Source of the DNA: CAZHOV01 sp964534315
Lineage (GTDB): Bacteria; Bacteroidota; Bacteroidia; Chitinophagales; Saprospiraceae
Direction: 5' to 3'
NCBI GenBank assembly: GCA_964534315.1
Contig: CAZHOV010000004.1
Span: 1-64,000, forward strand
Length of the DNA: 64,000 nt
Below, piece after piece: positions 42,995 to 52,596 of this stretch (within the stretch, counting starts at the first letter, position 1; each line of letters begins with the position of its first letter). Under the pieces are notes generated by a model. It saw nothing but the letters and a program-made list of their open reading frames with translations, was not told the DNA's origin and searched no databases. Both the position numbers and the translations under genes were made by a program.

Positions 42995-45900
42995 ATGCCA
43001 GAATTTGTTCACCTACATTGTCACACCCAATTCTCCCTGTTAGACGGAGCCTCCGATATTGGTGTCATGATGGATAAAGCAGCACGGGACGGCCAAAAAG
43101 GCGTTGCGCTGACCGATCACGGAAATATGTTCGGCGCCTTCAAGTTTGTCTCTGAAGCGCATAAACGCGACCTAAAACCTATCATCGGATGCGAGTTCTA
43201 CCTGGTTGAAGACCGCCACCGGAAAACCTTCTCCCGGGCAAATGGGGAGCTGGACAAACGATTTCACCAGCTTCTTCTGGCTAAAAATGCCGAAGGCTAT
43301 GAAAACCTCTCCAAATTATGCTCTCTGGGATTTATTGAGGGCCTCTACTCCAAATTCCCACGGATCGATAAAGAACTTATCCTAAAACACCACAAAGGAC
43401 TTATCGCCACCAGCTGCTGCATCGGTGCCGAAATTCCACAAGCCATCCTGCACGGACAAGTAGAAAAAGCGGAAGAACTGGTCAAATGGTGGCTCAATAT
43501 ATTTGAAGATGACTTTTATATCGAACTGCAACGACACCGCGGTCTTGAAAATATCGACGGCCTGGGGGTCAGCCAGGAAGATGTCAATCAACAATTGCTT
43601 CGGTTTGCCGAAAAATACAACATCAAAGTCATCGCTACCAATGATGCCCATTATGTTGAAGAGGAAGATTGGACATCACACGATATCCTCCTCTGCATCA
43701 ATACCAATAGCCTGATCGAAGAAGAAAAGCGGTTCAAATTCCCGAGTTCCGATTTCTACTTCAAAACGACCTCAGAAATGGGGCAGCTGTTTCATGACGT
43801 TCCTCAATCGCTGGATAATACCCTCGAAATTTTTGATAAAATCGACAACCTGCAACTGGCCAGAGACGTCCTACTGCCGGCCTACCCTATTCCGGAAGGC
43901 TTTACTACACAAGATGAATTTCTTCGCCATATGACTTTCGAAGGCGCTAAGAAACGCTATGGAACGATCACGCCCGAAATTGAAGAACGCCTGAATTTTG
44001 AATTGTCCGTCATCAAACAATCGGGCTATCCCGGTTATTTCCTCATCGTACAAGACTTTACCAATACTGCAAAAGAGATGGGCGTATCAGTTGGCCCGGG
44101 CAGAGGCTCCGCCGCCGGCTCGGCAGTGGCCTATTGTATCGGGATTACCAATGTAGACCCCATCAAGTACGACCTGCTTTTCGAGCGGTTCCTGAATCCG
44201 GAACGGATCTCCATGCCGGATATCGATATTGACTTCGATGATGTAGGCCGACAAAAAGTGATCGACTATGTAATCGATAAATATGGAAAAAACCAGGTCG
44301 CTCAAATTATCACCTACGGCTCTATGGCCGCCAAAATGTCGCTGCGCGACGTCGGAAGAGTCCTCAATGTCCCCCTTCCCGAAGTTGACCGGGTAGCTAA
44401 AACTTTTCCTACCCACCTCAAAGCTTCTCTCAATAAAGTACTGGCCGCTGATGATATCGACCCAAAGCTTAAGGGATCAATGAACTCTGAAGATGTAGAA
44501 AAAGCTTACAAATTCAGACAACTGGCTGAAGCTGAAGATACGATCGGCGAAATGATCCGTACCGCTAAGAAACTGGAAGGGTCTGTTAGAAATACGGGTA
44601 TCCACGCCTGTGGCGTAGTAATCACTCCGGATGACATTACCAGATACGTTCCCGTAAAAATTGACAAGGACTCGGATATGCTCGTGTCTCAGTTTGACAA
44701 TAGCGTGGCCGAAGATGCAGGATTACTAAAAATGGACTTCCTGGGGCTCAAAACCCTAACTATAATAAAAGATGCCATCAAATTGGTTAATCAAACCAAA
44801 GGCATCGAGATTGATCCGGATGAAATTCCCCTCGACGATCCGGAAACTTACCAACTTTTCCAACGTGGAGAAACCATAGGCATCTTCCAGTACGAGTCGC
44901 CGGGAATGCAAAAGTATATGAAAGAATTGGTACCAAACCAATTTCTTGATCTCATTGCCATGAACGCCCTCTATCGACCGGGACCATTGGCCTACATTCC
45001 TAACTTCGTTGCACGTAAACACGGTCGGGAACCCATCACCTATGACTTGCCCGAAATGGAAGAGTTTCTCAAAGAAACTTACGGGATCACCGTCTACCAA
45101 GAGCAGGTAATGCTGCTCTCCCAAAAACTCGCCAACTTTACCAAGGGCCAGGCGGACATGCTGCGTAAAGGGATGGGGAAAAAGAAAAAGAAGATCATTG
45201 ACATGCTCTACCCCAAGTTTATTGAAGGTGGAGAAGCTAATGGTCACCCTAAAGAAACGCTGGATAAAATTTGGAAAGACTGGGAAGCCTTCGCCTCCTA
45301 TGCTTTTAACAAATCTCACTCCACCTGTTATGCCTTTGTGGCCTTCCAAACCGCCTACTTAAAGGCGCACCACCCGGCTGAATTTATGGCTTCCGTGCTG
45401 ACGCACAACAAATCGGATATTTCCAAAATCACTTTTTTCCTAAGAGAATGTAAGCGAATGGGGCTTACGGTGCTCGGTCCGAGCGTCAATGAAAGTGAGG
45501 CAGACTTTTCAGTAGATGAGGAAGGAAACGTCCGCTTTGGCCTGTCCGCCCTTAAAGGCGTCGGAGAAGGGCCGGTAAAGGAAATCCTCGAAGAGCGTAG
45601 AGAAAATGGCTCCTATACCTCTATTTTTGATTTTGTTCAACGGCTACCACTCAAAGCAGTTAATAAAAAGGTGATGGAAAGCCTTGCCCTGGGTGGTGCT
45701 TTTGACCTGTTTGCAGACCTCCACCGGGCACAGTTTTTTGCTCCGTCTGAAAAGTACGAAACGTTTATTGAACACCTCACAAAGTATGGCCATGCTTATA
45801 CCCAACAAAAAGCAGAAAGCATGCATTCCCTTTTCGGCGCCTCCGATGAAGTGCTGCTTCCGGAACCCAAAGTGCCCGATTGCAACCCCTGGAGCCTCGT

Positions 45901-46528
45901 CGAAAAACTGGGTAAAGAAAAGGAGGTAACGGGGATCTATATTAGCGGACATCCACTGGACGATTATGCAGTGGAAATAAAGAACTTCACTTCCTCATCA
46001 CTCGATAAACTGGAAAAATATAAGGGACAAAAAGTTACCGTCGCGGGGATCGTAACCCAGGCAAACCATCGCATCAGCAAAAAAGGTACCGGATGGGGCT
46101 TATTTACGATCCAAGACTTTACCTCCTCCCTTGATTTTCCACTATTTAGCGAAGATTACCAGAAATTTAAACATCTCCTCGAAGTGGGCGAAGTCGTCTA
46201 TATAAAAGGGATGTACCAGAAAAAATGGAACGCTGAAGATGAATATCAACTCCGCATCCATGAAGTACGACAACTGGAAACGGTAGGGAAAGAACTAACC
46301 GACTCGATAACCTTAAAGATAAAGGTGCACGAGATCTCTGAGCAGCTTATTGATGAAATTGAAACCCTCTGTGAGTCCTACAAAGGGCCTCATAAGCTAA
46401 AAATGTTATTTTTGGACCATATGAATCGTATTTCACTCAACCTGGTAGCCAAAAACAAGACGGTCAACGCAGACAATGACTTTGTCAACCATTTGGAGAA
46501 ACTGGGTGTTGATTACAAACTTAATTAA
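42995..46528 (+). CDS. dnaE: DNA polymerase III subunit alpha
   Basis: The 1177-residue replicative polymerase, of usual length for DnaE1. The N-terminal PHP domain (FVHLHCHTQFSLLDGAS, then ALTDHGNMFG) is followed by the polymerase core with GPGRGSAAGSAVAYC and the catalytic PDIDIDFDD. The finger region (HACGVVITPDD) comes next. A helix-hairpin-helix segment and an OB domain (about 1010-1090, VTVAGIVTQANHRISKKG) form the C-terminal part. It acts in the cytoplasm at the replication fork. It is transcribed towards the small exported gene at 46547. Confidence 0.97.
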   Translation: MPEFVHLHCHTQFSLLDGASDIGVMMDKAARDGQKGVALTDHGNMFGAFKFVSEAHKRDLKPIIGCEFYLVEDRHRKTFSRANGELDKRFHQLLLAKNAEGYENLSKLCSLGFIEGLYSKFPRIDKELILKHHKGLIATSCCIGAEIPQAILHGQVEKAEELVKWWLNIFEDDFYIELQRHRGLENIDGLGVSQEDVNQQLLRFAEKYNIKVIATNDAHYVEEEDWTSHDILLCINTNSLIEEEKRFKFPSSDFYFKTTSEMGQLFHDVPQSLDNTLEIFDKIDNLQLARDVLLPAYPIPEGFTTQDEFLRHMTFEGAKKRYGTITPEIEERLNFELSVIKQSGYPGYFLIVQDFTNTAKEMGVSVGPGRGSAAGSAVAYCIGITNVDPIKYDLLFERFLNPERISMPDIDIDFDDVGRQKVIDYVIDKYGKNQVAQIITYGSMAAKMSLRDVGRVLNVPLPEVDRVAKTFPTHLKASLNKVLAADDIDPKLKGSMNSEDVEKAYKFRQLAEAEDTIGEMIRTAKKLEGSVRNTGIHACGVVITPDDITRYVPVKIDKDSDMLVSQFDNSVAEDAGLLKMDFLGLKTLTIIKDAIKLVNQTKGIEIDPDEIPLDDPETYQLFQRGETIGIFQYESPGMQKYMKELVPNQFLDLIAMNALYRPGPLAYIPNFVARKHGREPITYDLPEMEEFLKETYGITVYQEQVMLLSQKLANFTKGQADMLRKGMGKKKKKIIDMLYPKFIEGGEANGHPKETLDKIWKDWEAFASYAFNKSHSTCYAFVAFQTAYLKAHHPAEFMASVLTHNKSDISKITFFLRECKRMGLTVLGPSVNESEADFSVDEEGNVRFGLSALKGVGEGPVKEILEERRENGSYTSIFDFVQRLPLKAVNKKVMESLALGGAFDLFADLHRAQFFAPSEKYETFIEHLTKYGHAYTQQKAESMHSLFGASDEVLLPEPKVPDCNPWSLVEKLGKEKEVTGIYISGHPLDDYAVEIKNFTSSSLDKLEKYKGQKVTVAGIVTQANHRISKKGTGWGLFTIQDFTSSLDFPLFSEDYQKFKHLLEVGEVVYIKGMYQKKWNAEDEYQLRIHEVRQLETVGKELTDSITLKIKVHEISEQLIDEIETLCESYKGPHKLKMLFLDHMNRISLNLVAKNKTVNADNDFVNHLEKLGVDYKLN

Positions 46529-46546
46529 CGTCAAATATTCAGCTAC

Positions 46547-47113
46547 TTGGACCTCCATACCAAAATTATACTGCTTCTTTTTTGTATGCTTTTTTTAGCA
46601 GCTACCCTCTTTGGGCAACGTCGCCCAAAGAGAGGAACCTGGTTTGGTAACCAGGATGACTTTAAGATTGGACTCGGTTATCAAAACCTCTCCTACTACA
46701 ACCTTGGAACTTTCCAAATCAATGCAGAGTATTCCAAATCTTTTACAGAGCCCCTGATTATTGCCCTTTCCCTTGATTATGGGTTCGGAGATTCTGATCT
46801 GGACCTTCCGGGTACTTCCGTTCGGGTACACAGTTTCAGTATCAATCTGACCGGAAATGTCCGGATTGTCAATGAAAGAAAGCACGACTTGAGGTTAGGA
46901 GGCGGAATTTCTGCCCGATATTTCAGCAAGGATAAACGTATTCTCCCTACTGCAGAAAGTTCTGCCTTGCTGCAGCCCGGCTTCCTGGTTCAGGGGCTGT
47001 ATAGCTTTATGATCAGCGAACGTTGGTTTCTAGGCTTCAAAGGCGGTTTTCAATACTACGAACCCTCCAATACCGTATTTTTTGGATTAGGGCACCTCGG
47101 TGTGAAATTATAA
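46547..47113 (+). CDS. Small exported beta-barrel-like protein
   Basis: A 188-residue protein starting at TTG 46547, 18 bp after the dnaE stop. The next in-frame ATG (46586) would leave a signal peptide too short to work, so the TTG start with a signal peptide (about 1-23, ATLFGQ) is preferred. The mature part alternates polar and hydrophobic residues with aromatic girdle-like strands (FKIGLGYQNLSYYNLG, FLGFKGGFQYYEPS) and ends near HLGVKL. It fits an eight-stranded outer-membrane barrel of the OmpW/OmpX size class. The function is unknown. Confidence 0.7.
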   Translation: MDLHTKIILLLFCMLFLAATLFGQRRPKRGTWFGNQDDFKIGLGYQNLSYYNLGTFQINAEYSKSFTEPLIIALSLDYGFGDSDLDLPGTSVRVHSFSINLTGNVRIVNERKHDLRLGGGISARYFSKDKRILPTAESSALLQPGFLVQGLYSFMISERWFLGFKGGFQYYEPSNTVFFGLGHLGVKL

Positions 47114-47324
47114 TATCTCCTTGATAATAACCTGATCAACACCTCGTTTATCTTTTAGCCTGTTTCTAAAAGGATACTTAATCTACTTTTTCATTCAGTT
47201 CCTATACCTGCCACCAAATTTTAAGACTATCTCCTTATTATTGAAGTTATTTAAACCTTTTTATCAACATTTTTACCTGATAAACGATTTACTATTAGTT
47301 TATTAACCAGGTTAAACTGTATTT

Positions 47325-47816
47325 ATGAAAAAATTACTATTGGCTTTATTCTTATTGTCGGGAACACTTTGCATTGGACAGGCACAACGACCCGTCGAGT
47401 ACGATAAGTTTGAAGATTTTATGCCCCGCCTGGCCGAAAAAGACGATACCACCTATGTAGTGAATTTCTGGGCAACCTGGTGCAAACCTTGTGTGGAAGA
47501 ACTCCCCTATTTCGAAGCTTTTGGAGAAAAATATAAAAACCAAAAGGTTAAACTGCTTTTGGTAAGCCTTGATTTTCCTAATCAGATAGAAAGCAGGCTA
47601 ATACCTTTCATTGAAAAAAAACAACTGCAAAGCGAAGTAGTTGTTTTGAAAGACACCAGACAAACCACCTGGATTCCTAAAGTATCTGACGAATGGTCGG
47701 GAGCCATACCGGCTACTCTTGTTTACAATGCTGAAGAGAGAGCCTTTTTCGAACAAAATTTTCACAGCGTAGAAGAACTTGAAGCAGTTGTCACTCCGCT
47801 TATCCGAGGAAACTAA
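47325..47816 (+). CDS. TlpA/ResA-like thioredoxin-fold protein
   Basis: A 163-residue exported thiol-disulphide protein. A signal peptide (about 1-20) precedes the active site WATWCKPC (Cys53 and Cys56), which is of the TlpA/ResA type. The substrate is probably a periplasmic apoprotein such as a cytochrome c. Its neighbour 86 bp downstream is another redoxin, so the pair may serve redox maintenance in the periplasm. Confidence 0.9.
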   Translation: MKKLLLALFLLSGTLCIGQAQRPVEYDKFEDFMPRLAEKDDTTYVVNFWATWCKPCVEELPYFEAFGEKYKNQKVKLLLVSLDFPNQIESRLIPFIEKKQLQSEVVVLKDTRQTTWIPKVSDEWSGAIPATLVYNAEERAFFEQNFHSVEELEAVVTPLIRGN

Positions 47817-47902
47817 CAAATTGCCAACCAGAGCAATTTTTAAACTACTTTTTTGACCTTTCTTCCTAAATTTTTTTAAAATCAAACGTTAATTTATCTA
47901 TT

Positions 47903-48511
47903 ATGAAACAACTATTAAAACTGACTACCTTATTCGCTATGGTTATTGGATTAACTATTTCGGCGACCACTCCTGATGGAGGACCGTTAAAAGTTGGCGA
48001 TGTAGCCCCTAACTTTGAATTGATGGGGGTAGACGGAGAAAAAAAATCACTTGACTCCTACGAAGATGCCAAGGGTTTTATCGTTATCTTCACTTGCAAT
48101 CACTGCCCCTATGCGGTCAAGTACGAAGATCGGATCATCGATTTGCACAAGAAGTTTGCCCCTGAAGGTTTCCCCGTTATTGCCATCAACCCGAATGACC
48201 CGGATGTTCAGCCTGCCGACAGCTTCGCAAAGATGAAGGAAAGAGCGGAAGAAAAGGGCTTTCCATTCGACTACTTATTTGACGAAGGTCAAAAAGTTTA
48301 TCCGCAATACGGAGCAACACGGACACCTCACACTTTTGTCCTTGATCAAGACCGGGTGGTGAAGTACATTGGAGCCATTGACGACAATTACGCAGATGCA
48401 GATGCCGTAGAGGAGCATTATGTTGAAAACGCTATTGATGCCATTAAAAAAGGCAAGGATGCTGATCCCAATGAAACAAAAGCGATTGGTTGTACGATAA
48501 AGACCAAATAA
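47903..48511 (+). CDS. Exported AhpC/TSA-type redoxin
   Basis: A 202-residue thioredoxin-fold protein with a probable signal peptide (about 1-21). The domain (about 30-165) contains VGDVAPNFEL and the active-site-like CNHCPYA (Cys65 and Cys68), followed by AINPNDPDVQ and a TPHTFVLDQ cis-Pro loop. This is the common Bacteroidota redoxin with a CxxC in place of a single peroxidatic Cys. It probably reduces or oxidises disulphides in the periplasm. It ends at a strong convergent terminator. Confidence 0.88.
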   Translation: MKQLLKLTTLFAMVIGLTISATTPDGGPLKVGDVAPNFELMGVDGEKKSLDSYEDAKGFIVIFTCNHCPYAVKYEDRIIDLHKKFAPEGFPVIAINPNDPDVQPADSFAKMKERAEEKGFPFDYLFDEGQKVYPQYGATRTPHTFVLDQDRVVKYIGAIDDNYADADAVEEHYVENAIDAIKKGKDADPNETKAIGCTIKTK

Positions 48512-48532
48512 TAATCCATAATAGTATAATTC

Positions 48533-48580
48533 ACAAGAGGTTTACTTAAAAAATGGTCATTTTTTAAGTAAACCTCTTGT
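48533..48580. terminator. Bidirectional terminator with a perfect 23-bp stem
   Basis: A perfect inverted repeat of 23 bp per arm with a 2-nt centre, arms ACAAGAGGTTTACTT... and ...AAGTAAACCTCTTGT. The stem is A/T-rich near the loop and a run of A follows it on the plus strand. It sits between the convergent redoxin gene (ends 48511) and the two-TM gene (ends 48599), so it should stop both. Confidence 0.85.
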
Positions 48581-48598
48581 AAAAAAAATGATTGAAAC

Positions 48599-48919
48599 TT
48601 ACTGATTTTTTAGTCGATCGTATCGCTTTTCATAAAACCCTCTCATAATATATCCATAAAGCGTACCGGCAAAAATAAAAATCAATAAATACAACAGGAA
48701 CTCCGTAATAGTATTGATAACCAAAGACTGGTCAAAAAAGAAATAGAATAGCTGGAGTAAAAACAGCGTTGGTAATCCCCAGCCAATCACACCAAAGAAC
48801 AGGTAAAACTTCCATTTACCCATCTTTCTCCAGCGTTCCCAGCGCTCTACAAACTTTTTGTCTTTTTCTGATAACATACAGCCATGATTTGTAATGACGT
48901 AAACGCGCGTCATCATCAA
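48599..48919 (-). CDS. Small two-TM (2TM-domain) membrane protein
   Basis: A 106-residue protein with a basic/aromatic N-terminal helix (KFVERWERWRKMGKW) and two TM segments (about 38-60 and 70-92), ending in a basic RGFYEKRYDRL tail. The ATG at 48919 overlaps the end of the dipeptidase gene by 4 bp. A start at the internal Met (48877, MLSEKDKKF) would also be plausible. The arrangement resembles the 2TM-domain family seen in bacterial regulators. The role is unknown; it is translationally coupled to the dipeptidase. Confidence 0.72.
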   Translation of the reverse strand: MMMTRVYVITNHGCMLSEKDKKFVERWERWRKMGKWKFYLFFGVIGWGLPTLFLLQLFYFFFDQSLVINTITEFLLYLLIFIFAGTLYGYIMRGFYEKRYDRLKNQ

Positions 48920-50310
48920 TGCCCATTCTTCAATGCTGCATAATTTTTATAATAATGCGGTATGGTTTCTATCCCCTTATAAAAATTAAATAACCCGTAA
49001 TGCTCGTTGGGGGAATGGATGGCATCGGAATTAAGTCCAAAGCCCATCAGTACCGATTTAAGGCCAAGCACTTGCTCAAAGAGGGCTACGATAGGGATAC
49101 TTCCGCCTTCTCGGGTAGGGATTGGTGCCTTCCCAAAGGCGCTTTCCATTGCCTGAGCAGCAGCTTGATATTCCGGCGTATCGGTTGGTGTAACAACTGG
49201 TTCGCCTCCGTGATGAGGAGTAACTTTTACTTTAACAGAGGGAGGCGCAATGTTCTCAAAATGCGTTTTAAACAATTGAGTAACCTTTTCAGAAGTTTGA
49301 TTCGGCACCAAACGCATACTAATTTTGGCGCTGGCTTTTGAAGGAAGAACGGTTTTGGCGCCTTCACCTATGTAACCACCCCAAATTCCATTTACATCCA
49401 GCGTCGGGCGTATAGATACCCGCTCCAGTGTAGTAAACCCTTTTTCGCCTTGTACATCACCAATATCGAGGTCCTTTTTATATTGAGCCAGGTTGAAGGG
49501 TGCTTCGTTCATTTTGGCTCGATCTTCAGCACTGACCTCCTTGACATCGTCGTAAAAACCAGGAATCGTAATGTGGTTATTTTCATCGTGCAAACTGGCG
49601 ATCATATCGCATAATACGTTGATCGGATTGGCGACTCCCCCTCCGTATACCCCGGAGTGAAGGTCTCTATTAGGGCCGGTTACTTCTACTTCCACGTAGC
49701 TCAGTCCTCTCAAACCAACCGTTACAGAAGGCGTATCATTGGCAATAATAGAGGTATCAGATATTAACACCACATCAGCCGCCAGCATTTCTTTATTTTC
49801 TTCGCAAAAAGTAGCCAGGTTGCTGGACCCCACCTCTTCTTCTCCTTCGATCATAAATTTCACATTACAGGCCAATTCATCGTTGGCGGCCATGGCTTCA
49901 AAGGCTTTTACATGCATATAAACCTGTCCCTTATCATCACAGGCTCCCCTTGCGTAAATCGCTCCCTGCGGATGGGCCTCCGTTTCTTTGATCACCGGGT
50001 CGAAAGGTCCTGATTCCCATAAATCCATGGGGTCAGGGGGCTGAACATCATAATGGCCGTAAACTAAAATAGTTGGCAAGGAAGCATCCACTATTTTTTC
50101 TGCATAAACAATAGGATGCCCGGCAGTAGGAATAATCTCCGCTTTATCGACTCCCGCAGCTTCCATTTTTTTCTTAAGAAAGGCTGCTGCCTCAAGCATA
50201 TCGGGCTTATGAGCAGGATCAGCGCTGACTGATGGAATCTTTAACCATTCCATTAATTCATCTAAAAAACGTTGTTTATTTTCTTGAATAAACGAAAGTG
50301 TATTTTCCAT
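48916..50310 (-). CDS. M20-family dipeptidase
   Basis: A 464-residue cytoplasmic zinc peptidase. Metal ligands and catalytic residues are in ILVYGHYDVQPPDP (His and Asp), ARGACDDKGQ (Asp) and MIEGEEEVGSSN (Glu pair). The lid domain follows with NRDLHSGVYGG, and the last ligand His is in DAIHSPNEHYG near the C-terminus. The family (M20A, CNDP-like) hydrolyses dipeptides. The start lies right of a promoter region that ends at the tandem repeat array. It overlaps the two-TM gene by 4 bp. Confidence 0.93.
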   Translation of the reverse strand: MENTLSFIQENKQRFLDELMEWLKIPSVSADPAHKPDMLEAAAFLKKKMEAAGVDKAEIIPTAGHPIVYAEKIVDASLPTILVYGHYDVQPPDPMDLWESGPFDPVIKETEAHPQGAIYARGACDDKGQVYMHVKAFEAMAANDELACNVKFMIEGEEEVGSSNLATFCEENKEMLAADVVLISDTSIIANDTPSVTVGLRGLSYVEVEVTGPNRDLHSGVYGGGVANPINVLCDMIASLHDENNHITIPGFYDDVKEVSAEDRAKMNEAPFNLAQYKKDLDIGDVQGEKGFTTLERVSIRPTLDVNGIWGGYIGEGAKTVLPSKASAKISMRLVPNQTSEKVTQLFKTHFENIAPPSVKVKVTPHHGGEPVVTPTDTPEYQAAAQAMESAFGKAPIPTREGGSIPIVALFEQVLGLKSVLMGFGLNSDAIHSPNEHYGLFNFYKGIETIPHYYKNYAALKNGH

Positions 50311-50675
50311 AAATTTATTTTTTTGATAAGCAGTAAGACAAAAAATGAATAGATCTGCAATTTTTTTTGTTCAATTAAGCACCTTGTCAAATTAGAAAAC
50401 GATATTACAAAAAAAAATGTATCTGACCAATTTGAGGAGGGAGAAGTAAAAAAGGTAGAACGATAATCGTTCTACCCGGGCGAGTTGTGGATAAGCTCAT
50501 TGGATCTAAAAATCGGGGCGTGGGAAAAACCAACATAAATATTCCCATAGAAACTCGATTCCTGCCCCGAGGAAAAATTGAGCTGAATCTACCTGTCTTC
50601 CATAAACATAATGCAGCTAGAAAAAAAAGTAACACTTTTAATTAATATTTTTTAAGTGACTTAGCACTTTAGGAA
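50311..50675. other. Region upstream of the dipeptidase with an inverted repeat
   Basis: These 365 bp hold no confident gene. An 11-bp inverted repeat GGTAGAACGAT-A-ATCGTTCTACC lies at 50454-50476. A minus-strand frame at 50405-50635 has a hydrophobic start but no family resemblance. CGTTCTAC recurs just after the array (51133-51140). Confidence 0.45.
50454..50476. promoter_or_regulatory. Perfect 11-bp inverted repeat upstream of the dipeptidase gene
   Basis: Two 11-bp arms around one central base, about 145 bp upstream of the dipeptidase start. It is a possible operator or a small-RNA/terminator hairpin. Confidence 0.35.
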
Positions 50676-51134
50676 GACTGAGCTGGTCGTCTGGTCTTCC
50701 GGTCCTAGGGGCGGTGCCCCTAGTTGAGGGGGATGTCAGTCCTTCAGACTGAGCTGGTCATCTGGTCCTCTGGTCCTAGGGGCGGTGCCCCTAGTTGAGG
50801 GGGATGTCAGTCCTTCAGACTGAGTTGGTCGTCTGGTCTTCCGGTCATAGGGGGCGATGCCCCTAGTTTGGGGGATGTCAGTCCTTCAGACTGAGCTGGT
50901 CGTCTGGTCCTCTGGTCCTAGGGGCGGTGCCCCTAGTTGAGGGGATGTCAGTCCTTCANNNNNNNNNNNNNNNNNNNNNNNNNNNNNNNNNNNNNNNNNN
51001 NNNNNNNNNNNNNNNNNNNNNNNNNNNNNNNNNNNNNNNNNNNNNNNNNNNNNNNNNNCTGGTCCTCTGGTCCTAGGGGCGGTGCCCCTAGTTGAGGGGA
51101 TGTCAGTCCTTCAGACTGAGCTGGTCGTCTGGTC
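50676..51134. repeat. Tandem array of 70-71-bp units, interrupted by an assembly gap
   Basis: Units begin (GACTGAG) at 50676, 50747, 50818 and 50889, and after the gap at about 51114. The period is 71 bp, or 70 bp where one G is missing. Each contains two hairpins (CAGTC-CTTCA-GACTG and AGGGGC-GGT-GCCCCT) and CTGGTC-type subrepeats. Copies are 90% or more alike by eye. The spacing across the gap is not a whole number of units. There is no coding potential. A partial copy lies at 56-106. Confidence 0.93.
50959..51058. other. Assembly gap of exactly 100 N
   Basis: The N run is exactly 100 bases, a conventional placeholder for a gap of unknown length. Its position inside the tandem array indicates that the true number of units was not resolved. 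Confidence 0.97.
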
Positions 51135-51244
51135 GTTCTACACTTATTTATCTCTGAAATGGGTAAAACGTTACCATTTTTTGAGAAAAAAATTTCCTAT
51201 TTTCTTAGCTTAAAAGCATAAACAATTGATAAACAGGTATCTAA

Positions 51245-51778
51245 CTAAAAAACATACCCTAAAAAATCAGCTATTCCTGAAGGCCAGTCTTTATTATTGA
51301 GGGATTTTACCATCAGGCTTTGGGGGATTTTACGCTTGGCGATACCCAGCGTTTCAAAGTTTTGGATTAAGACCCACCGGCAGGTATTTTTGGTCAGTAA
51401 AAAATCATGTTGGAGATAAAAGCGATGGTCATTCGCGATAAGTACCAAAAAATCTATTCTGTTGTATTTTCCAAGTTCCTGAAGTTGATAGATAAGTTGG
51501 GAGGCTATTTTTTGGGACTGGAATGCCTGTTTAACACAGAGGTCAGCAATTCCAAATATTTTAAAGAGTTGTCCGTCTACGTTAATGATACGGTGTTCTA
51601 CAGCCAAATGACCAATTAGGGTTTCATCTTCCCAGGCCAGGAATCTAAAATTGGGAAGTTGTTTGAAAAAAGTTCTTCCCGAGGGGTAATCCGGGAAACA
51701 TTCCTTAAATAAGGCTTCAATTTTTTGGTTTAGCTTTTTTCCAATAAAAAACTCTTCTATACGCTCTATTTCCATCAA
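51245..51778 (-). CDS. GNAT-family N-acetyltransferase
   Basis: A 177-residue acetyl-CoA-dependent transferase. The acyl-CoA-binding region is IADLCVKQAFQSQKIASQLI, the GNAT motif A (V-x-x-x-x-Q/R-x-x-G/A). LGHLAV-like strand order (ETLIGHLAVEHRII) precedes it and a C-terminal IDFLVLIANDHRFYLQHDF gives motif B. The substrate is unknown. The start overlaps the 3' end of the diadenylate cyclase gene by 4 bp, so the two are coupled. Confidence 0.85.
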   Translation of the reverse strand: MMEIERIEEFFIGKKLNQKIEALFKECFPDYPSGRTFFKQLPNFRFLAWEDETLIGHLAVEHRIINVDGQLFKIFGIADLCVKQAFQSQKIASQLIYQLQELGKYNRIDFLVLIANDHRFYLQHDFLLTKNTCRWVLIQNFETLGIAKRKIPQSLMVKSLNNKDWPSGIADFLGYVF

Positions 51779-52596
51779 TGATAATATTCATTAAGCAAAA
51801 TCTCTATCCGTTCGCCATCGATATTGGACTCCAGGACACCATTATGCGAGAAGGATATCCTCCCGTTTTCTTCAGAAACGATAAAGACGGCAACATCAGC
51901 CGATTCCGTCACTCCAACACCGGCGCGGTGCCTAAGTCCGGCACTTTTCGGAAGTTTGGGGTTGTCAGAAACGGGAAATATGCAACTAGCAGCATGGATT
52001 TTCCTTCCCGAGATCACCATAGCGCCGTCATGCAGGGGGCTTTCCTTATTAAAAATACTCTCCAGCAGCGGCTGACTGATCTTTGCATTGATTCGGACAC
52101 CAGAATTACTAAATACTTCAAGATTTACATTATCAGTTATGGCCATAAGCGCACCGACCCTGTTGCGACTCATGCGCAGGATCGCCGCTTTTATGGCTTG
52201 CATATCTTCTTTCCGCTGTTCGGAATCATCGAGATTTCGATCGATCAGGCGCCCCAAAAAATTAGATCGTTGCCTGAGTGTGGTATTTCCTAACATTAAC
52301 AAGAACCTCCTTACCTCCGGCTGAAAAATGATGATAATAATGATAAATCCAACGCTTACAAACTGAGTCAGCAACAGTGCCAACAAATCCATATTTAGGG
52401 CTCTGACCAGCCAATAGACCACGTATAGGATCACTACGCCAACAAAGATGTTGAATGCAATGCTTCCCCTAAGGAGCTTGTATAGTTGATAGATTAAATA
52501 TCCGACGATCAGGATATCCAGTATATCCCATATACGGACAGGCAAAAATCCTATATCGATCAAAAACAAAAGGCCAAACAACGACCTATTCCCCAT
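51775..52596 (-). CDS. cdaA: Diadenylate cyclase (CdaA type)
   Basis: A 273-residue membrane enzyme that makes cyclic di-AMP from two ATP. Three hydrophobic helices (about 5-20, 25-62 and 68-92) precede the DisA_N catalytic domain. DGA is at 190-192 in SPLHDGAMVISG and RHR at 222-224 in GLRHRAGVGVTE, both catalytic hallmarks. The start overlaps the prolyl oligopeptidase gene end by 11 bp. c-di-AMP usually controls osmotic and cell-wall balance; no regulator partner (CdaR) is adjacent. Confidence 0.95.
   Translation of the reverse strand: MGNRSLFGLLFLIDIGFLPVRIWDILDILIVGYLIYQLYKLLRGSIAFNIFVGVVILYVVYWLVRALNMDLLALLLTQFVSVGFIIIIIIFQPEVRRFLLMLGNTTLRQRSNFLGRLIDRNLDDSEQRKEDMQAIKAAILRMSRNRVGALMAITDNVNLEVFSNSGVRINAKISQPLLESIFNKESPLHDGAMVISGRKIHAASCIFPVSDNPKLPKSAGLRHRAGVGVTESADVAVFIVSEENGRISFSHNGVLESNIDGERIEILLNEYYH

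Noticed and set aside
50405..50635. Small membrane protein gene on the minus strand
   Set aside because: The hydrophobic start is eye-catching, but the frame contains the perfect inverted repeat, has no family resemblance and lies in AT-rich upstream DNA.
50676..51134. CRISPR array
   Set aside because: The 71-bp units are directly adjacent and near identical, with no unique spacers. No cas gene is present.
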